This document shows, piece after piece, positions 40,092-47,909 of a DNA stretch of 64,000 nucleotides. The position numbers and the translations under genes are program-made. This DNA is from Udaeobacter sp025935755 (lineage in GTDB: Bacteria; Verrucomicrobiota; Verrucomicrobiia; Chthoniobacterales; UBA10450). The notes under the pieces are model-generated. The model did no database searches. It worked only from the letters and a program-made list of their open reading frames with translations, and was not told where the DNA came from. The DNA is taken from NCBI GenBank assembly GCA_036278715.1, contig DASUKN010000050.1:1-64000 (forward strand). Reading direction: 5' to 3'. Each line of letters opens with the position of its first letter. Within the stretch, counting starts at the first letter, position 1.

Positions 40092-42407
40092 CTAGCTGCT
40101 CTGGTATCCCTCGCTTTGAATTGCATCGATGTAACCCTGTGCGCCTGTTTTTACATTGGCCGCGTTGCCTTCGTCGGTATCGATGTGCATGGCCAGTTTG
40201 AAGCTCGGATCCACCCGCACCAGCACGTCGCCAAAAACAAGCTCGCGATCACCTGCGATTTTCACGCGCACGAAGGATTTATCGCGAACTCCGTAACGGA
40301 GCGCGTCTTCCGGGCTCATGTGAACATGCCGCAACGCGCAAATCACTCCCCGGTCGATTTGAACGCTACCGTTAGGACTTTCGAGTATGCAGCCGGGCGT
40401 GTCTGCAATATCACCGCTTTCACGGATGGGAGGATGAATGCCGAGTTTGAATTGTTCGGTCATCGCGATTTCGACCTGCGAGTATTTGCGCGCAGGTCCA
40501 AGGATACGCACGCGCTCGATTCGCCCTTTTGGCCCAACGATTGTGAGTTGTTCTTTGCAGGCGTATTGGCCGGGCTGCGAAAGGTCCGCATGTTTGGTGA
40601 GTTGATGGCCTTTCCCGAACAGCGCTTCAACGTGTTCCTGCGTGAGATGGATGTGGTGCGCCGAGATTTCAACGAGAAACGGCTGCTGTTTCTGCGCGTC
40701 CAATACTCGGGTGATGTAAGAGCGAGACAATGCGCGCAATGCTTCGCGCGCCATCATGCGTTCTTCATCTGTCGGGACGACCAGGACCGTCACGTTCGAG
40801 TCATCGGTTGAGATGCGGGCGATCTCGTCGCTGCGGGCATTCTGGTTGCGTTTGTCGTCGAGCGTAATCCCCATGCATTCCAAACCCTGCAACGCCAGCG
40901 CCCGAACCACCGTGCTTCCCTGGCCAACACCGCCGGTGAAAATCACCGTGTCGAGGCCGCCCATGGATGCGACGTAAGCGCCGATGTACTTCCGCACGCG
41001 GTAGCAATACGCCTTTAGCGCGATCAACGCCCGTTGATTGCCCTGATCGGCAGCTCGAAGCACTTCGCGCATGTCGCTCGAAACGCCGGATAAACCGAGC
41101 AGACCGCTTTTCTTGTTCAACATTTCTTCGCTCTTTGAAGCAGAAAGCTTTTCTTCCCGCTCGAGAAACGCGAGCACACCGGGATCAAGATCGCCGCAGC
41201 GGGTTCCCATGATCAAACCTTCCAGCGGAGTAAACCCCATACTGGTGTCCACCGAGCGCCCGTGATCGACCGCACAGATGGAGGCTCCGTTGCCGAGGTG
41301 GCAACTCACAACACGCAGCTCGTTAGGCCTGCGCTTCAGGAATTCCGCAGCGCGCAGCGCGACGTAGTTATGTGACGTGCCGTGAAATCCGTACCGGCGG
41401 ACCGCTTTCTTTTCGTAGAACTCATGCGGCAGGCCATAGAGAAATGCGTAGGCGGGCAGCGTGTGGTGAAACGCGGTGTCGAAAACACCCACATGCGGCG
41501 CGGCTGGGAATAGTTTCCGCATCTCGCGAATGCCGGCGATGATCACAGGGTTGTGCAGCGGCGCCAGCGGATTGAGCTTTTCCATCTCTGCCACGAGTTC
41601 ATCAGTCAGGAGCGTCGCTTCCGTGAATTTCTCGCCGCCGTGAACGACGCGATGCGCCACCACGCTGATTTCCCCAGCGTTTTTAATGACTCCGTTTTCT
41701 TTCGACGTGAGTTCCGCAAGCATGGCTTTGAAGGCGGCCGCATGATCCCCCTTTTCCAAGTCGCGTTTCACTTCGCCCTTTGGCCCGCGATGCTTTAGTT
41801 GTGTGCCCTCTATACCAATGCGTTCGACCTGTCCCTTACCGTGGCGCGATTCATCTGTGGTGTCGTAAAACGAATATTTCAGCGAGGAAGAACCGACATT
41901 AATCACTAAAATTTTCTCAGGTCTCTCGCCTTTGAGATTGAGTCCATAGGGATCGTTACCTTGCTGGAGAGCAGCTTTGGTCTTGGCCGGATCGGACACA
42001 AGCATTCTTGTCCGCTCAGCGATTGTTCGCGTGATGTGCCGCACCGCGCCAGGTTCGGCGACAATGATCGATTGAAATAACGACACGGGAATGAGCAATA
42101 TCTCGCACTGCGATTCGGCGATGAAATCTGCGAGCAATGGGTTACCCGTCATCAAGGCTGCTTCCGCGAATGTATCGCCGGCCTTCAATTTCCCGAGCGG
42201 TTGGCGTGTGCCGTCGGTCACAGCTGAGGCAGCAACCGCACCGCTCAGTACCACTCCCAAGTGTGCAGCTTCCGCGCCTTGATGAGCGATTGCTTCCTTC
42301 GCCTCAAACGACCTGATAACGGAGCCGTTGACCAGCTCTTTGATTTTCTCAACGGTAAAGTCTTTGAAAAGGCTGACGTTTTTTTTGAGGAAGCCCGGCA
42401 CGTCCAT
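40092..42407 (-). CDS. fused cyclic-nucleotide-binding-like, acetate kinase and PduL phosphotransacylase
   Basis: A 771-residue three-part protein. Residues 13-135 form a cNMP-binding-like beta-roll (HQGAEAAHLGVVLSGAV, GDTFAEAALMTGNPLLADF); the Arg that normally contacts the ligand phosphate is absent. Residues 165-560 are a full acetate kinase: NVGSSSLKY (170-178), HRVVHGGEKF, HVGVFDTAFHHTLP, YGFHGTSHNY, CHLGNGAS, GDLDPGVL. Residues 579-771 are a PduL-type phosphotransacylase with metal-binding ISAHHIHL, LSQPGQYACKEQ, ILGPARKYSQVEIA, RHVHMSPEDA and MHIDTDEGNAA. Together the last two domains turn acetyl-CoA plus phosphate plus ADP into acetate plus ATP through acetyl-phosphate. The gene heads the serine-dehydratase-pflB-pflA run (gap 32 bases) and has the second-best box in the window at 42463-42476. 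Confidence 0.9.
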   Translation of the reverse strand: MDVPGFLKKNVSLFKDFTVEKIKELVNGSVIRSFEAKEAIAHQGAEAAHLGVVLSGAVAASAVTDGTRQPLGKLKAGDTFAEAALMTGNPLLADFIAESQCEILLIPVSLFQSIIVAEPGAVRHITRTIAERTRMLVSDPAKTKAALQQGNDPYGLNLKGERPEKILVINVGSSSLKYSFYDTTDESRHGKGQVERIGIEGTQLKHRGPKGEVKRDLEKGDHAAAFKAMLAELTSKENGVIKNAGEISVVAHRVVHGGEKFTEATLLTDELVAEMEKLNPLAPLHNPVIIAGIREMRKLFPAAPHVGVFDTAFHHTLPAYAFLYGLPHEFYEKKAVRRYGFHGTSHNYVALRAAEFLKRRPNELRVVSCHLGNGASICAVDHGRSVDTSMGFTPLEGLIMGTRCGDLDPGVLAFLEREEKLSASKSEEMLNKKSGLLGLSGVSSDMREVLRAADQGNQRALIALKAYCYRVRKYIGAYVASMGGLDTVIFTGGVGQGSTVVRALALQGLECMGITLDDKRNQNARSDEIARISTDDSNVTVLVVPTDEERMMAREALRALSRSYITRVLDAQKQQPFLVEISAHHIHLTQEHVEALFGKGHQLTKHADLSQPGQYACKEQLTIVGPKGRIERVRILGPARKYSQVEIAMTEQFKLGIHPPIRESGDIADTPGCILESPNGSVQIDRGVICALRHVHMSPEDALRYGVRDKSFVRVKIAGDRELVFGDVLVRVDPSFKLAMHIDTDEGNAANVKTGAQGYIDAIQSEGYQSS

Positions 42408-42462
42408 GATTATTTCCCTTCAGGATTTCCAAGTCTCGGCCATTGGCGCGCAGGTTACGTAT

Positions 42463-42476
42463 GAGACCTTAGTCCC
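42463..42476. promoter_or_regulatory. strong DosR-box-like motif upstream of the ackA/pduL fermentation operon
   Basis: GAGACCTTAGTCCC matches GGGACTWWAGTCCC at 12 of 14 positions, with the palindromic halves GAGACC and GTCCC. It lies 56-69 bases upstream of the fusion gene's ATG (minus strand). No other gene starts within 100 bases, so this copy most likely belongs to the ackA/pduL-sda-pflB-pflA unit. Confidence 0.7.
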
Positions 42477-42536
42477 ATAATCAAGCAATGTTCATGATTA
42501 CTCTCTGGTAAGGCTCAGGCTATTACCTCGATTTTT

Positions 42537-44102
42537 TCAATCGAAGATCGAATAGAGCGCGCCGATTTGAAAACGGAAAGCATCTCCATCCGCGCCATCC
42601 TTTTCCTCTTTGTGTCCGTACAACGCTTCAAAGCCAATGCTGAGGCGTTTCCGTGCTTTCCACACGAGATTGAGACTTGCGTAGTGCGTCTGGTGGTACG
42701 CACCAGGTTCTTGTGAGAATTGATTATCCAAATGGACATATCCGTAGCTGGCCGTTGAACGCAGGTAATCATTCCACTGGTGTGTATAGCCGATCATCGC
42801 TCCAAAGGCGGGAATGGCTTTCAGGTCTCCTGAACTATCAAATGCCGCGTCGTTGTTCTGAAAGTCATCATTAAAATAACGGAACAAACCTTGGCCATAG
42901 GTCAGTTGTGTCTGAAGTGAATCGAAAATCGGCTTAACATCTCGCTGCACTCCCGCGACAACATTCTTCTCAGTCGCTGACGCAACTATTTCTGACGTTG
43001 GCTGACGCTCGAACACGTTAAGAGAACTGGACAGGTTCACGCCCCAGCCAAATGTATTTTGATTCCCCACGACGGGTCCTTTGACGCCGATATCGCGGAA
43101 GATCGCCCCGAGTTGGACGTGACCATAAACTGAATCTTCCCAGCGGATATTGAGGCCGCCGTCGGGAGCGTGATTGACCTGTTGAGCATCCGGATCAGGC
43201 GACGTGTCGACTTCCGACCCCGGTTTCTCCAACCCGAAATTCAACTGCCATTTCTTGTTTAGTGGCAGCATGTAACGAACTAACGGACGTCGCGCAAAGA
43301 TTGCCGAATTGGGTCCTTCGTAATCCACGGTATCCGGCCAGGCATCGGGATCTTCGAAAACGCTGAAAGTCTGTCCCAGGACAACATTGTAGATCTGCCC
43401 GTAAAGCTGACGTACCCGGAACGGCAGTTCTCCGCCGCCGCTGCCGAAGAAGTCATTCTGGTAGTAGAACCGCGGACTTCCCGGGAGCTCAGGCGCGCGA
43501 ACGTCGAGGCTTAATTGTGATCCCCTGGCGTTCACGTTGAACTGGTTGCCGCCGCCTTTGAAGAAATCACCGTCGACGGGAATTTGCGCAGTCACGAAAC
43601 GGTCCGGGTTTCCGGTATTTTGCGGATCATCGGTGAAGTCGACGCGGGGCTTGGCATTAAATTTAATCAACACAGGCGTGTTCGGAATTGGAACGAAGCC
43701 GCGGTATTTCGGATCGAGCGTGAGATCGTTAGGCCGAGGTGCGGCTTCCTGCTGGTCGTCCAATGCGGGACGATCCCTGATCTGGCTGGGGCGCCCCTGA
43801 ATCGTCACTGTCGCAGGCGCAATGGTGACGGTCTGATCCGAAGGCGGTGCGGAGGCCGCTCCTTCAGTTGCGACCACTGCCGCAGGCGGCGCAACTCGGG
43901 AAGCGGTAGCCTGTTCCTTGTGCTTGTGGTTTTCGTGTTCCAGTTCCGCGATTCTGGACTGCATTTGTTCCATGCTTTTCTGCATGGATTGAATTGTAGC
44001 CTTCAGTTCATCGAGTTCGGAGGCGCGCGCCGGCGTCACTACCGTAAACGAGACGAATACCGCCAGAGTGATGGCAACTGATTTCTTGTTAGTTTTAATC
44101 AT
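42537..44102 (-). CDS. DcaP-like outer-membrane porin with N-terminal coiled coil
   Basis: About 521 residues from the ATG at 44100-44102, after an AAGG-type ribosome binding site; a start at 44195 would add 31 residues before the signal peptide (KKSVAITLAVFVSFTVVTPA). A short coiled coil follows (LDELKATIQSMQKSMEQMQS, AELEHENHKHKE), a Pro/Ala/Thr linker, and then a trimeric-porin barrel in the DcaP style: PNTPVLIKFNAKPRVDFTDD, PRFYYQNDFFGSGGGELPFR, QLYGQIYNVVLGQTFSVFED, TVDYEGPNSAIFARRPLVR. It ends with GALYSIFD, where the last barrel strand ends in an aromatic as usual. DcaP porins take up dicarboxylates or other small anions; the substrate here is unknown. Confidence 0.85.
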   Translation of the reverse strand: MIKTNKKSVAITLAVFVSFTVVTPARASELDELKATIQSMQKSMEQMQSRIAELEHENHKHKEQATASRVAPPAAVVATEGAASAPPSDQTVTIAPATVTIQGRPSQIRDRPALDDQQEAAPRPNDLTLDPKYRGFVPIPNTPVLIKFNAKPRVDFTDDPQNTGNPDRFVTAQIPVDGDFFKGGGNQFNVNARGSQLSLDVRAPELPGSPRFYYQNDFFGSGGGELPFRVRQLYGQIYNVVLGQTFSVFEDPDAWPDTVDYEGPNSAIFARRPLVRYMLPLNKKWQLNFGLEKPGSEVDTSPDPDAQQVNHAPDGGLNIRWEDSVYGHVQLGAIFRDIGVKGPVVGNQNTFGWGVNLSSSLNVFERQPTSEIVASATEKNVVAGVQRDVKPIFDSLQTQLTYGQGLFRYFNDDFQNNDAAFDSSGDLKAIPAFGAMIGYTHQWNDYLRSTASYGYVHLDNQFSQEPGAYHQTHYASLNLVWKARKRLSIGFEALYGHKEEKDGADGDAFRFQIGALYSIFD

Positions 44103-44253
44103 ACCTTTACCCTTGGTTTGTTTGGTGCCGCTCGCGAACCGAACTGCGATGAGGGACAAATGAGAGCCGTTGCAGCGTTTCAATGGACCCCTCATATTCG
44201 CGGCACGTTCTGCTTATTCGGCAAGTTTGTACGCAACGATTCCAGCTGAACAT

Positions 44254-44267
44254 AGGACGTTGGTCGT
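44254..44267. promoter_or_regulatory. weak DosR-box-like motif upstream of the porin gene
   Basis: AGGACGTTGGTCGT, 9 of 14 matches to GGGACTWWAGTCCC. It lies about 150 bases before the preferred porin start (44102) and 60 bases before an alternative start at 44195. Weak alone; noted because of its family. Confidence 0.35.
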
Positions 44268-44323
44268 ACGGAACTTGAGCGAGATCCCTGGTAAACTTGA
44301 CGGTTGGCGCGTTTCGCCGCGTG

Positions 44324-44992
44324 TCAGGTTAACGTTGGAAGCACCGCCGTCCGAAGGACCGCAAATACAAATACGGCAACCGCGAAGATGAACGCGACTA
44401 TACGCACCCGTCTCTGTTCGAACTTTGCCGACGCATTGGCGAAGAAAAGCACTGTGGCGAACAGAACGGTATTCGCGAGGTACTGGCCGGAAATACTCCC
44501 GGCTCTGCCGGCCTCCCGCTGGCTCTTGGCAGCTTTCGCAGACGCGTCGGCCGCCTCGCGGCTGCCCCGCATTTCGTAAAGGTTGGGCACAAACGGATGC
44601 GGATCGGCCTTTGTATTTTCAAAAGGTTTTTGGGCCAGCCATGCGTCGTACGCTTTGCGTAACTCCGGAGGAAAACGTTCTACGTAAAAGTTCGCCAGCT
44701 GATCATTGCCGGCCTGTTTCGCGGCCAGCACTTCTGTAAACATGGCAGTTTGAATCGTGGCCTGCTGCATGCCTTGCAAACTCAGAAGACCCGCCTTGCG
44801 CTCCAATGTATTAAATTCATTCATTAACCCGTTGCTCTTGCGTGTCCATGCGGCTGACTCAAAGGAGCACCAGGCCGTACTAAGTGTCGCCAGCGCCATC
44901 AAGAGCGCCGCAACAGGTTCAACCCACTGCTTCTTTTCCTGTGACGGTTGCGGTGGCCGAGTCGGTAAATCTGATCGTGTCGTGACGTTCAT
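44324..44992 (-). CDS. three-helix membrane protein, paralogue of the gene at the right edge
   Basis: A 222-residue protein. Helix one is VEPVAALLMALATLSTAWCS, followed by FESAAWTRKSNGLMNEFNTL and a large loop of about 110 residues (MFTEVLAAKQAGNDQLANFY, ELRKAYDAWLAQKPF), and two C-terminal helices (YLANTVLFATVLFFANA, VRIVAFIFAVAVFVFAV). The first helix plus W(x)2 (A/S)AW pattern matches the partial gene at 63731, where EAFILALVAVATAWSGYQAA occupies the same place. Function unknown. The start is divergent from the SulP gene with one box in between. Confidence 0.6.
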   Translation of the reverse strand: MNVTTRSDLPTRPPQPSQEKKQWVEPVAALLMALATLSTAWCSFESAAWTRKSNGLMNEFNTLERKAGLLSLQGMQQATIQTAMFTEVLAAKQAGNDQLANFYVERFPPELRKAYDAWLAQKPFENTKADPHPFVPNLYEMRGSREAADASAKAAKSQREAGRAGSISGQYLANTVLFATVLFFANASAKFEQRRVRIVAFIFAVAVFVFAVLRTAVLPTLT

Positions 44993-45059
44993 CCTGTCTC
45001 TTTTCCGATCGGAAGGGCAACAGGAATAAACTCTGTTGCATCAAATTCAGCGTTACTAT

Positions 45060-45073
45060 TGGACTTTGGACCT
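45060..45073. promoter_or_regulatory. DosR-box-like motif between divergent genes at 45 kb
   Basis: TGGACTTTGGACCT; 10 of 14 matches. With its flanks it agrees at 16 of 17 positions with the copy at 51343-51359. It lies 67 bases from the membrane-protein start (minus) and 75 from the SulP start (plus). Confidence 0.5.
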
Positions 45074-45147
45074 ACTTCCCTCAAGCAAATCCCATTGTAG
45101 GATGGCGCGATTGGAAAAAATAATCCGTCGCCTGAAGAAACTGTTCT

Positions 45148-46872
45148 GTGAAAAGGATAACTAGCTGGATTCCGTTGCTTGGCGATCTAAGTAGCTATCA
45201 ACCGCAATGGTTATCACGAGATGTGATTGCAGGATTGTCGGTCGCTGCGGTCCAGGTTCCTACCGCAATCGCCTACGCAAACATGGCGGGTTTCCCACCG
45301 CAGGTCGGGCTTTACGCCAGCATGCTTCCCGTGCTGATCTACGCGTTATTCGGCTCGTCGCGACAACTGATAGTCGGTCCTGACGCAGCGACGTGCGCGC
45401 TGGTTGCCGCTGCCCTCCTGCCACTGGCTCAGAACGACGTGACTCAGTATATCAAGTTATCGGCGGCCTTATCTATCATGGCCGGAGCACTGATGGTTGT
45501 TGGCGGGATAGCTGGCCTGGGGTTCATCGTAAATTTTTTTGCGCGACCTATTCTCATTGGTTTTCTGACCGGAATCGCGATCAGCATCATAACCGGTCAA
45601 CTCGGTAAATTCGTGGGTATGACGATTGCCAGTCGCGACTTCGTTCCATCGTTAGTGGAGTTACTCCGGCGCCTGAATGAGGTGCATGGCCATAGCCTGG
45701 CAGTAGGATTAGGCACGCTGGCATTGCTGATTGTGATGAAACGGCTCATTCCACGTGCGCCGCTGTCATTGATCGCGCTCCTCGCCGCTGGAATCGGCGT
45801 ATTCTTTCTCGGTTGGGCGCAAGACGGAATTAAGTTGGTCGGCGCGGTGCCTTCCGGATTGCCGAAATTAGCTGTGCCGGGTGTCGGTTACTCGGCGGTG
45901 CAGAACATTTTCATGGATGCCGCCGGACTTGTTATTGTTTCCTTCACCAGCGGCATGCTGACTGCACGTAGCTTCGCGACGCGGAATCGATATGAGATCG
46001 ATGCAGACAGAGAAATGCGCGCGATGGGGCTCGCCAACATTGCTTCTGGTTTGACTGGTGGCTTTGCGATAAGCGGAGCCGATTCCAGAACAGCGGTTAA
46101 CGATGCCAGCGGCGGCAAGACGCGACTCGTTTCTGTGGTGGCTGCACTGGCGACCGCGGCCGTCGTGCTGTTTCTCAGTGAGCCATTGAGCCAGCTGCCC
46201 CTGGCCGCGCTGGCTGGAGTGTTAATCTTTTCTGCGTGGGGACTGATTGATATCACGGGTCTGCGGCGCCTTTGGAAAATCGACCGTTTTGAATTCTTCC
46301 TGTCGATCTTAACCATGCTTGGTGTGCTGAGCATTGGTGTTCTGCCTGGGGTCGTGTTTGCCATTGTGTTGGCATTGTTACACGTGTTAGTGAAGATCTA
46401 TCATCCGGCCGAAACGATATTGGGGATCTTACCAGATATGCCGGGATACAACGATGTTAGTCGATCGGATAAGGCGACGCAGATACCCGGTGTTATTATT
46501 TGCCGCTTCGAAGCTCCATTGCTTTTCTTCAATGCCGACCGGTTCAAGAATCGGCTCCTCTCCCTGGTCGACAAGGCGAATCCCCGGCCGCGCTGGTTTG
46601 TGCTAAGCGCGGAAGCCATAACCCAGCTCGACACTACCGGTGCGGCTGCACTCGATGAGTTTTGCGCGGAATTGAAAAGCCGCAATGTTCAGCTGGTTCT
46701 CGCGCGGCCGAAGCTTTACATGCACAGGTACGGTCAGCCGCTTAACCTGGGAAAGAAAATTGGCGCTGAAAACGTTTTTTTAACCATCGAATCAGCGGTG
46801 GAATCAATTCAGCTACGCGAGTCGAATCCGCTCAAAGCGGGGAATAAAGCTTTTAAACGCGATTTACTTTAG
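45148..46872 (+). CDS. SulP family inorganic anion transporter with STAS domain
   Basis: A 574-residue protein. The SulP core opens with WLSRDVIAGLSVAAVQVPTA, then ANMAGFPPQVGLYASMLPVL, IYALFGSSRQLIVGPDAATC and ANIASGLTGGFAISGADSRT, the last being a characteristic family segment. A C-terminal cytoplasmic STAS domain covers roughly residues 450-560 (NADRFKNRLLSLVDKANP, AITQLDTTGAAALDEFC). SulP proteins carry sulfate, bicarbonate, chloride or organic acid anions. In a gene group tied to fermentation this could be a bicarbonate or anion carrier, but the substrate cannot be inferred. Confidence 0.9.
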   Translation: MKRITSWIPLLGDLSSYQPQWLSRDVIAGLSVAAVQVPTAIAYANMAGFPPQVGLYASMLPVLIYALFGSSRQLIVGPDAATCALVAAALLPLAQNDVTQYIKLSAALSIMAGALMVVGGIAGLGFIVNFFARPILIGFLTGIAISIITGQLGKFVGMTIASRDFVPSLVELLRRLNEVHGHSLAVGLGTLALLIVMKRLIPRAPLSLIALLAAGIGVFFLGWAQDGIKLVGAVPSGLPKLAVPGVGYSAVQNIFMDAAGLVIVSFTSGMLTARSFATRNRYEIDADREMRAMGLANIASGLTGGFAISGADSRTAVNDASGGKTRLVSVVAALATAAVVLFLSEPLSQLPLAALAGVLIFSAWGLIDITGLRRLWKIDRFEFFLSILTMLGVLSIGVLPGVVFAIVLALLHVLVKIYHPAETILGILPDMPGYNDVSRSDKATQIPGVIICRFEAPLLFFNADRFKNRLLSLVDKANPRPRWFVLSAEAITQLDTTGAAALDEFCAELKSRNVQLVLARPKLYMHRYGQPLNLGKKIGAENVFLTIESAVESIQLRESNPLKAGNKAFKRDLL

Positions 46873-46989
46873 GTGGCGCGTGTCCCGCGGCCACGCGGCC
46901 GCTGAGTGCCGGCGTCCACAGGAGTGATCGGCAACCTGACGATTCGCGGGGGCAGGCGGCCGCATCTACACTCTTTCGGCCATCGTTCA

Positions 46990-47379
46990 TCAACGGTGGC
47001 GTTTTTTGTATTGAGAAGCCCATGCGCGAGCCGCTTGCAATGGATCGCTGTGTTCCTGACGTTCGATCCACGCTTTGAGTCCCTCTTCATTGACCGGCAG
47101 TTCGAGAACACGAGGCGCACCGAACAATTTCCCAAACGTCTCCATTACCTGCGTTGTAGTTGAGAAAACGATCTCGTCGAGAGCTTCAGGTTTTCCTTGC
47201 GACGCGTAGGCATTGAAGTCGACCCAGTTTCCATCGGGGCGTAGCACGAACATTCGTGTTTTTGGAACAACATCCTTCGGAGAAACGCCCGTTTGCGTCA
47301 CCAGGTACGGTCCGCGTTCCCCACTCGAACCCAGATTTAAAATGTGGGCATCCCGATAATTATTAGTAATCGTGTGCAT
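46990..47379 (-). CDS. conserved-looking small protein of unknown function
   Basis: A 129-residue soluble protein: strand-rich in the first half (YLVTQTGVSPKDVVPKTRMF, VLRPDGNWVDFNAYASQGKP), then helical (EIVFSTTTQVMETFGKLFGA, GLKAWIERQEHSDPLQAARA). No signal peptide or transmembrane helix. Starts with an ATG at 47377-47379. No family recognised. Convergent with the SulP gene, with a GC-rich palindromic stretch (GCGGCCACGCGGCCGC) between them near 46892. Confidence 0.5.
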   Translation of the reverse strand: MHTITNNYRDAHILNLGSSGERGPYLVTQTGVSPKDVVPKTRMFVLRPDGNWVDFNAYASQGKPEALDEIVFSTTTQVMETFGKLFGAPRVLELPVNEEGLKAWIERQEHSDPLQAARAWASQYKKRHR

Positions 47380-47431
47380 TTAATAAACTGATTTGAGAAC
47401 TCTCTCCCGCTGTATAAGACAAATTTTCGTT

Positions 47432-47770
47432 TTACCAATTTCCGACGGTAGCAATCCACTCCTGGCAATGACAATGATCGTGCAAGTCCTGGTATGTCAG
47501 CGAAGCCGGCGAGTGATAAGCTGTCACGCCACGGCGTGCAATTTCTCGCTCGATGGCTTCCTTTTCCTGGAGGTCGGCGCTGACGTTATCATACGCGTTA
47601 CTTTGCACTGGTTGCTTGTCCCAACTCACGCGCGTCTGGCTCAAGCAATACGTGAGTTCGTAACGACGCAGTTGCAGATCGGAAGTGGATACATGTTGAA
47701 GTTCATTGCGTGTCGAACAGCAGCCTGCCACAAGAAGCTCTGCTAGCATTAAGAGTAGTACCTGTTTCAT
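47432..47770 (-). CDS. small putative lipoprotein
   Basis: A 112-residue protein from the ATG at 47768-47770, which has an AAGGAG ribosome binding site four bases upstream. The signal peptide ends in the lipobox-like AELLVAGCCS. The mature chain begins with TRNELQHVSTSDLQLRRYEL and contains several cysteines, plus a late LHDHCHCQEW motif with alternating His and Cys that might bind metal. No family recognised. Confidence 0.55.
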   Translation of the reverse strand: MKQVLLLMLAELLVAGCCSTRNELQHVSTSDLQLRRYELTYCLSQTRVSWDKQPVQSNAYDNVSADLQEKEAIEREIARRGVTAYHSPASLTYQDLHDHCHCQEWIATVGNW

Positions 47771-47909
47771 ACTTCTCCTTCTCTTCACGGTTGCACTATC
47801 CGGTGCAGACATAAGAAGCCTAACGAGTAGGAATCGTTTGCATTAGCAATTTCTCCCGGTTATTTGCCATTCTAAATCTGCCGTGGCGCCCCGCCGAAAA
47901 GGGTTGAGA

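Noticed and set aside
40092..42407. PduL part taken as evidence for a bacterial microcompartment
   Set aside because: No shell protein genes (BMC-H or BMC-P) are present in the window, and the PduL part has no separate encapsulation-like N-terminal helix because it is fused.
46869..46989. Palindromic GC-rich gap between SulP and the next gene as a regulatory RNA
   Set aside because: Only short palindromes are visible; no promoter, T tract or family resemblance supports an RNA gene.
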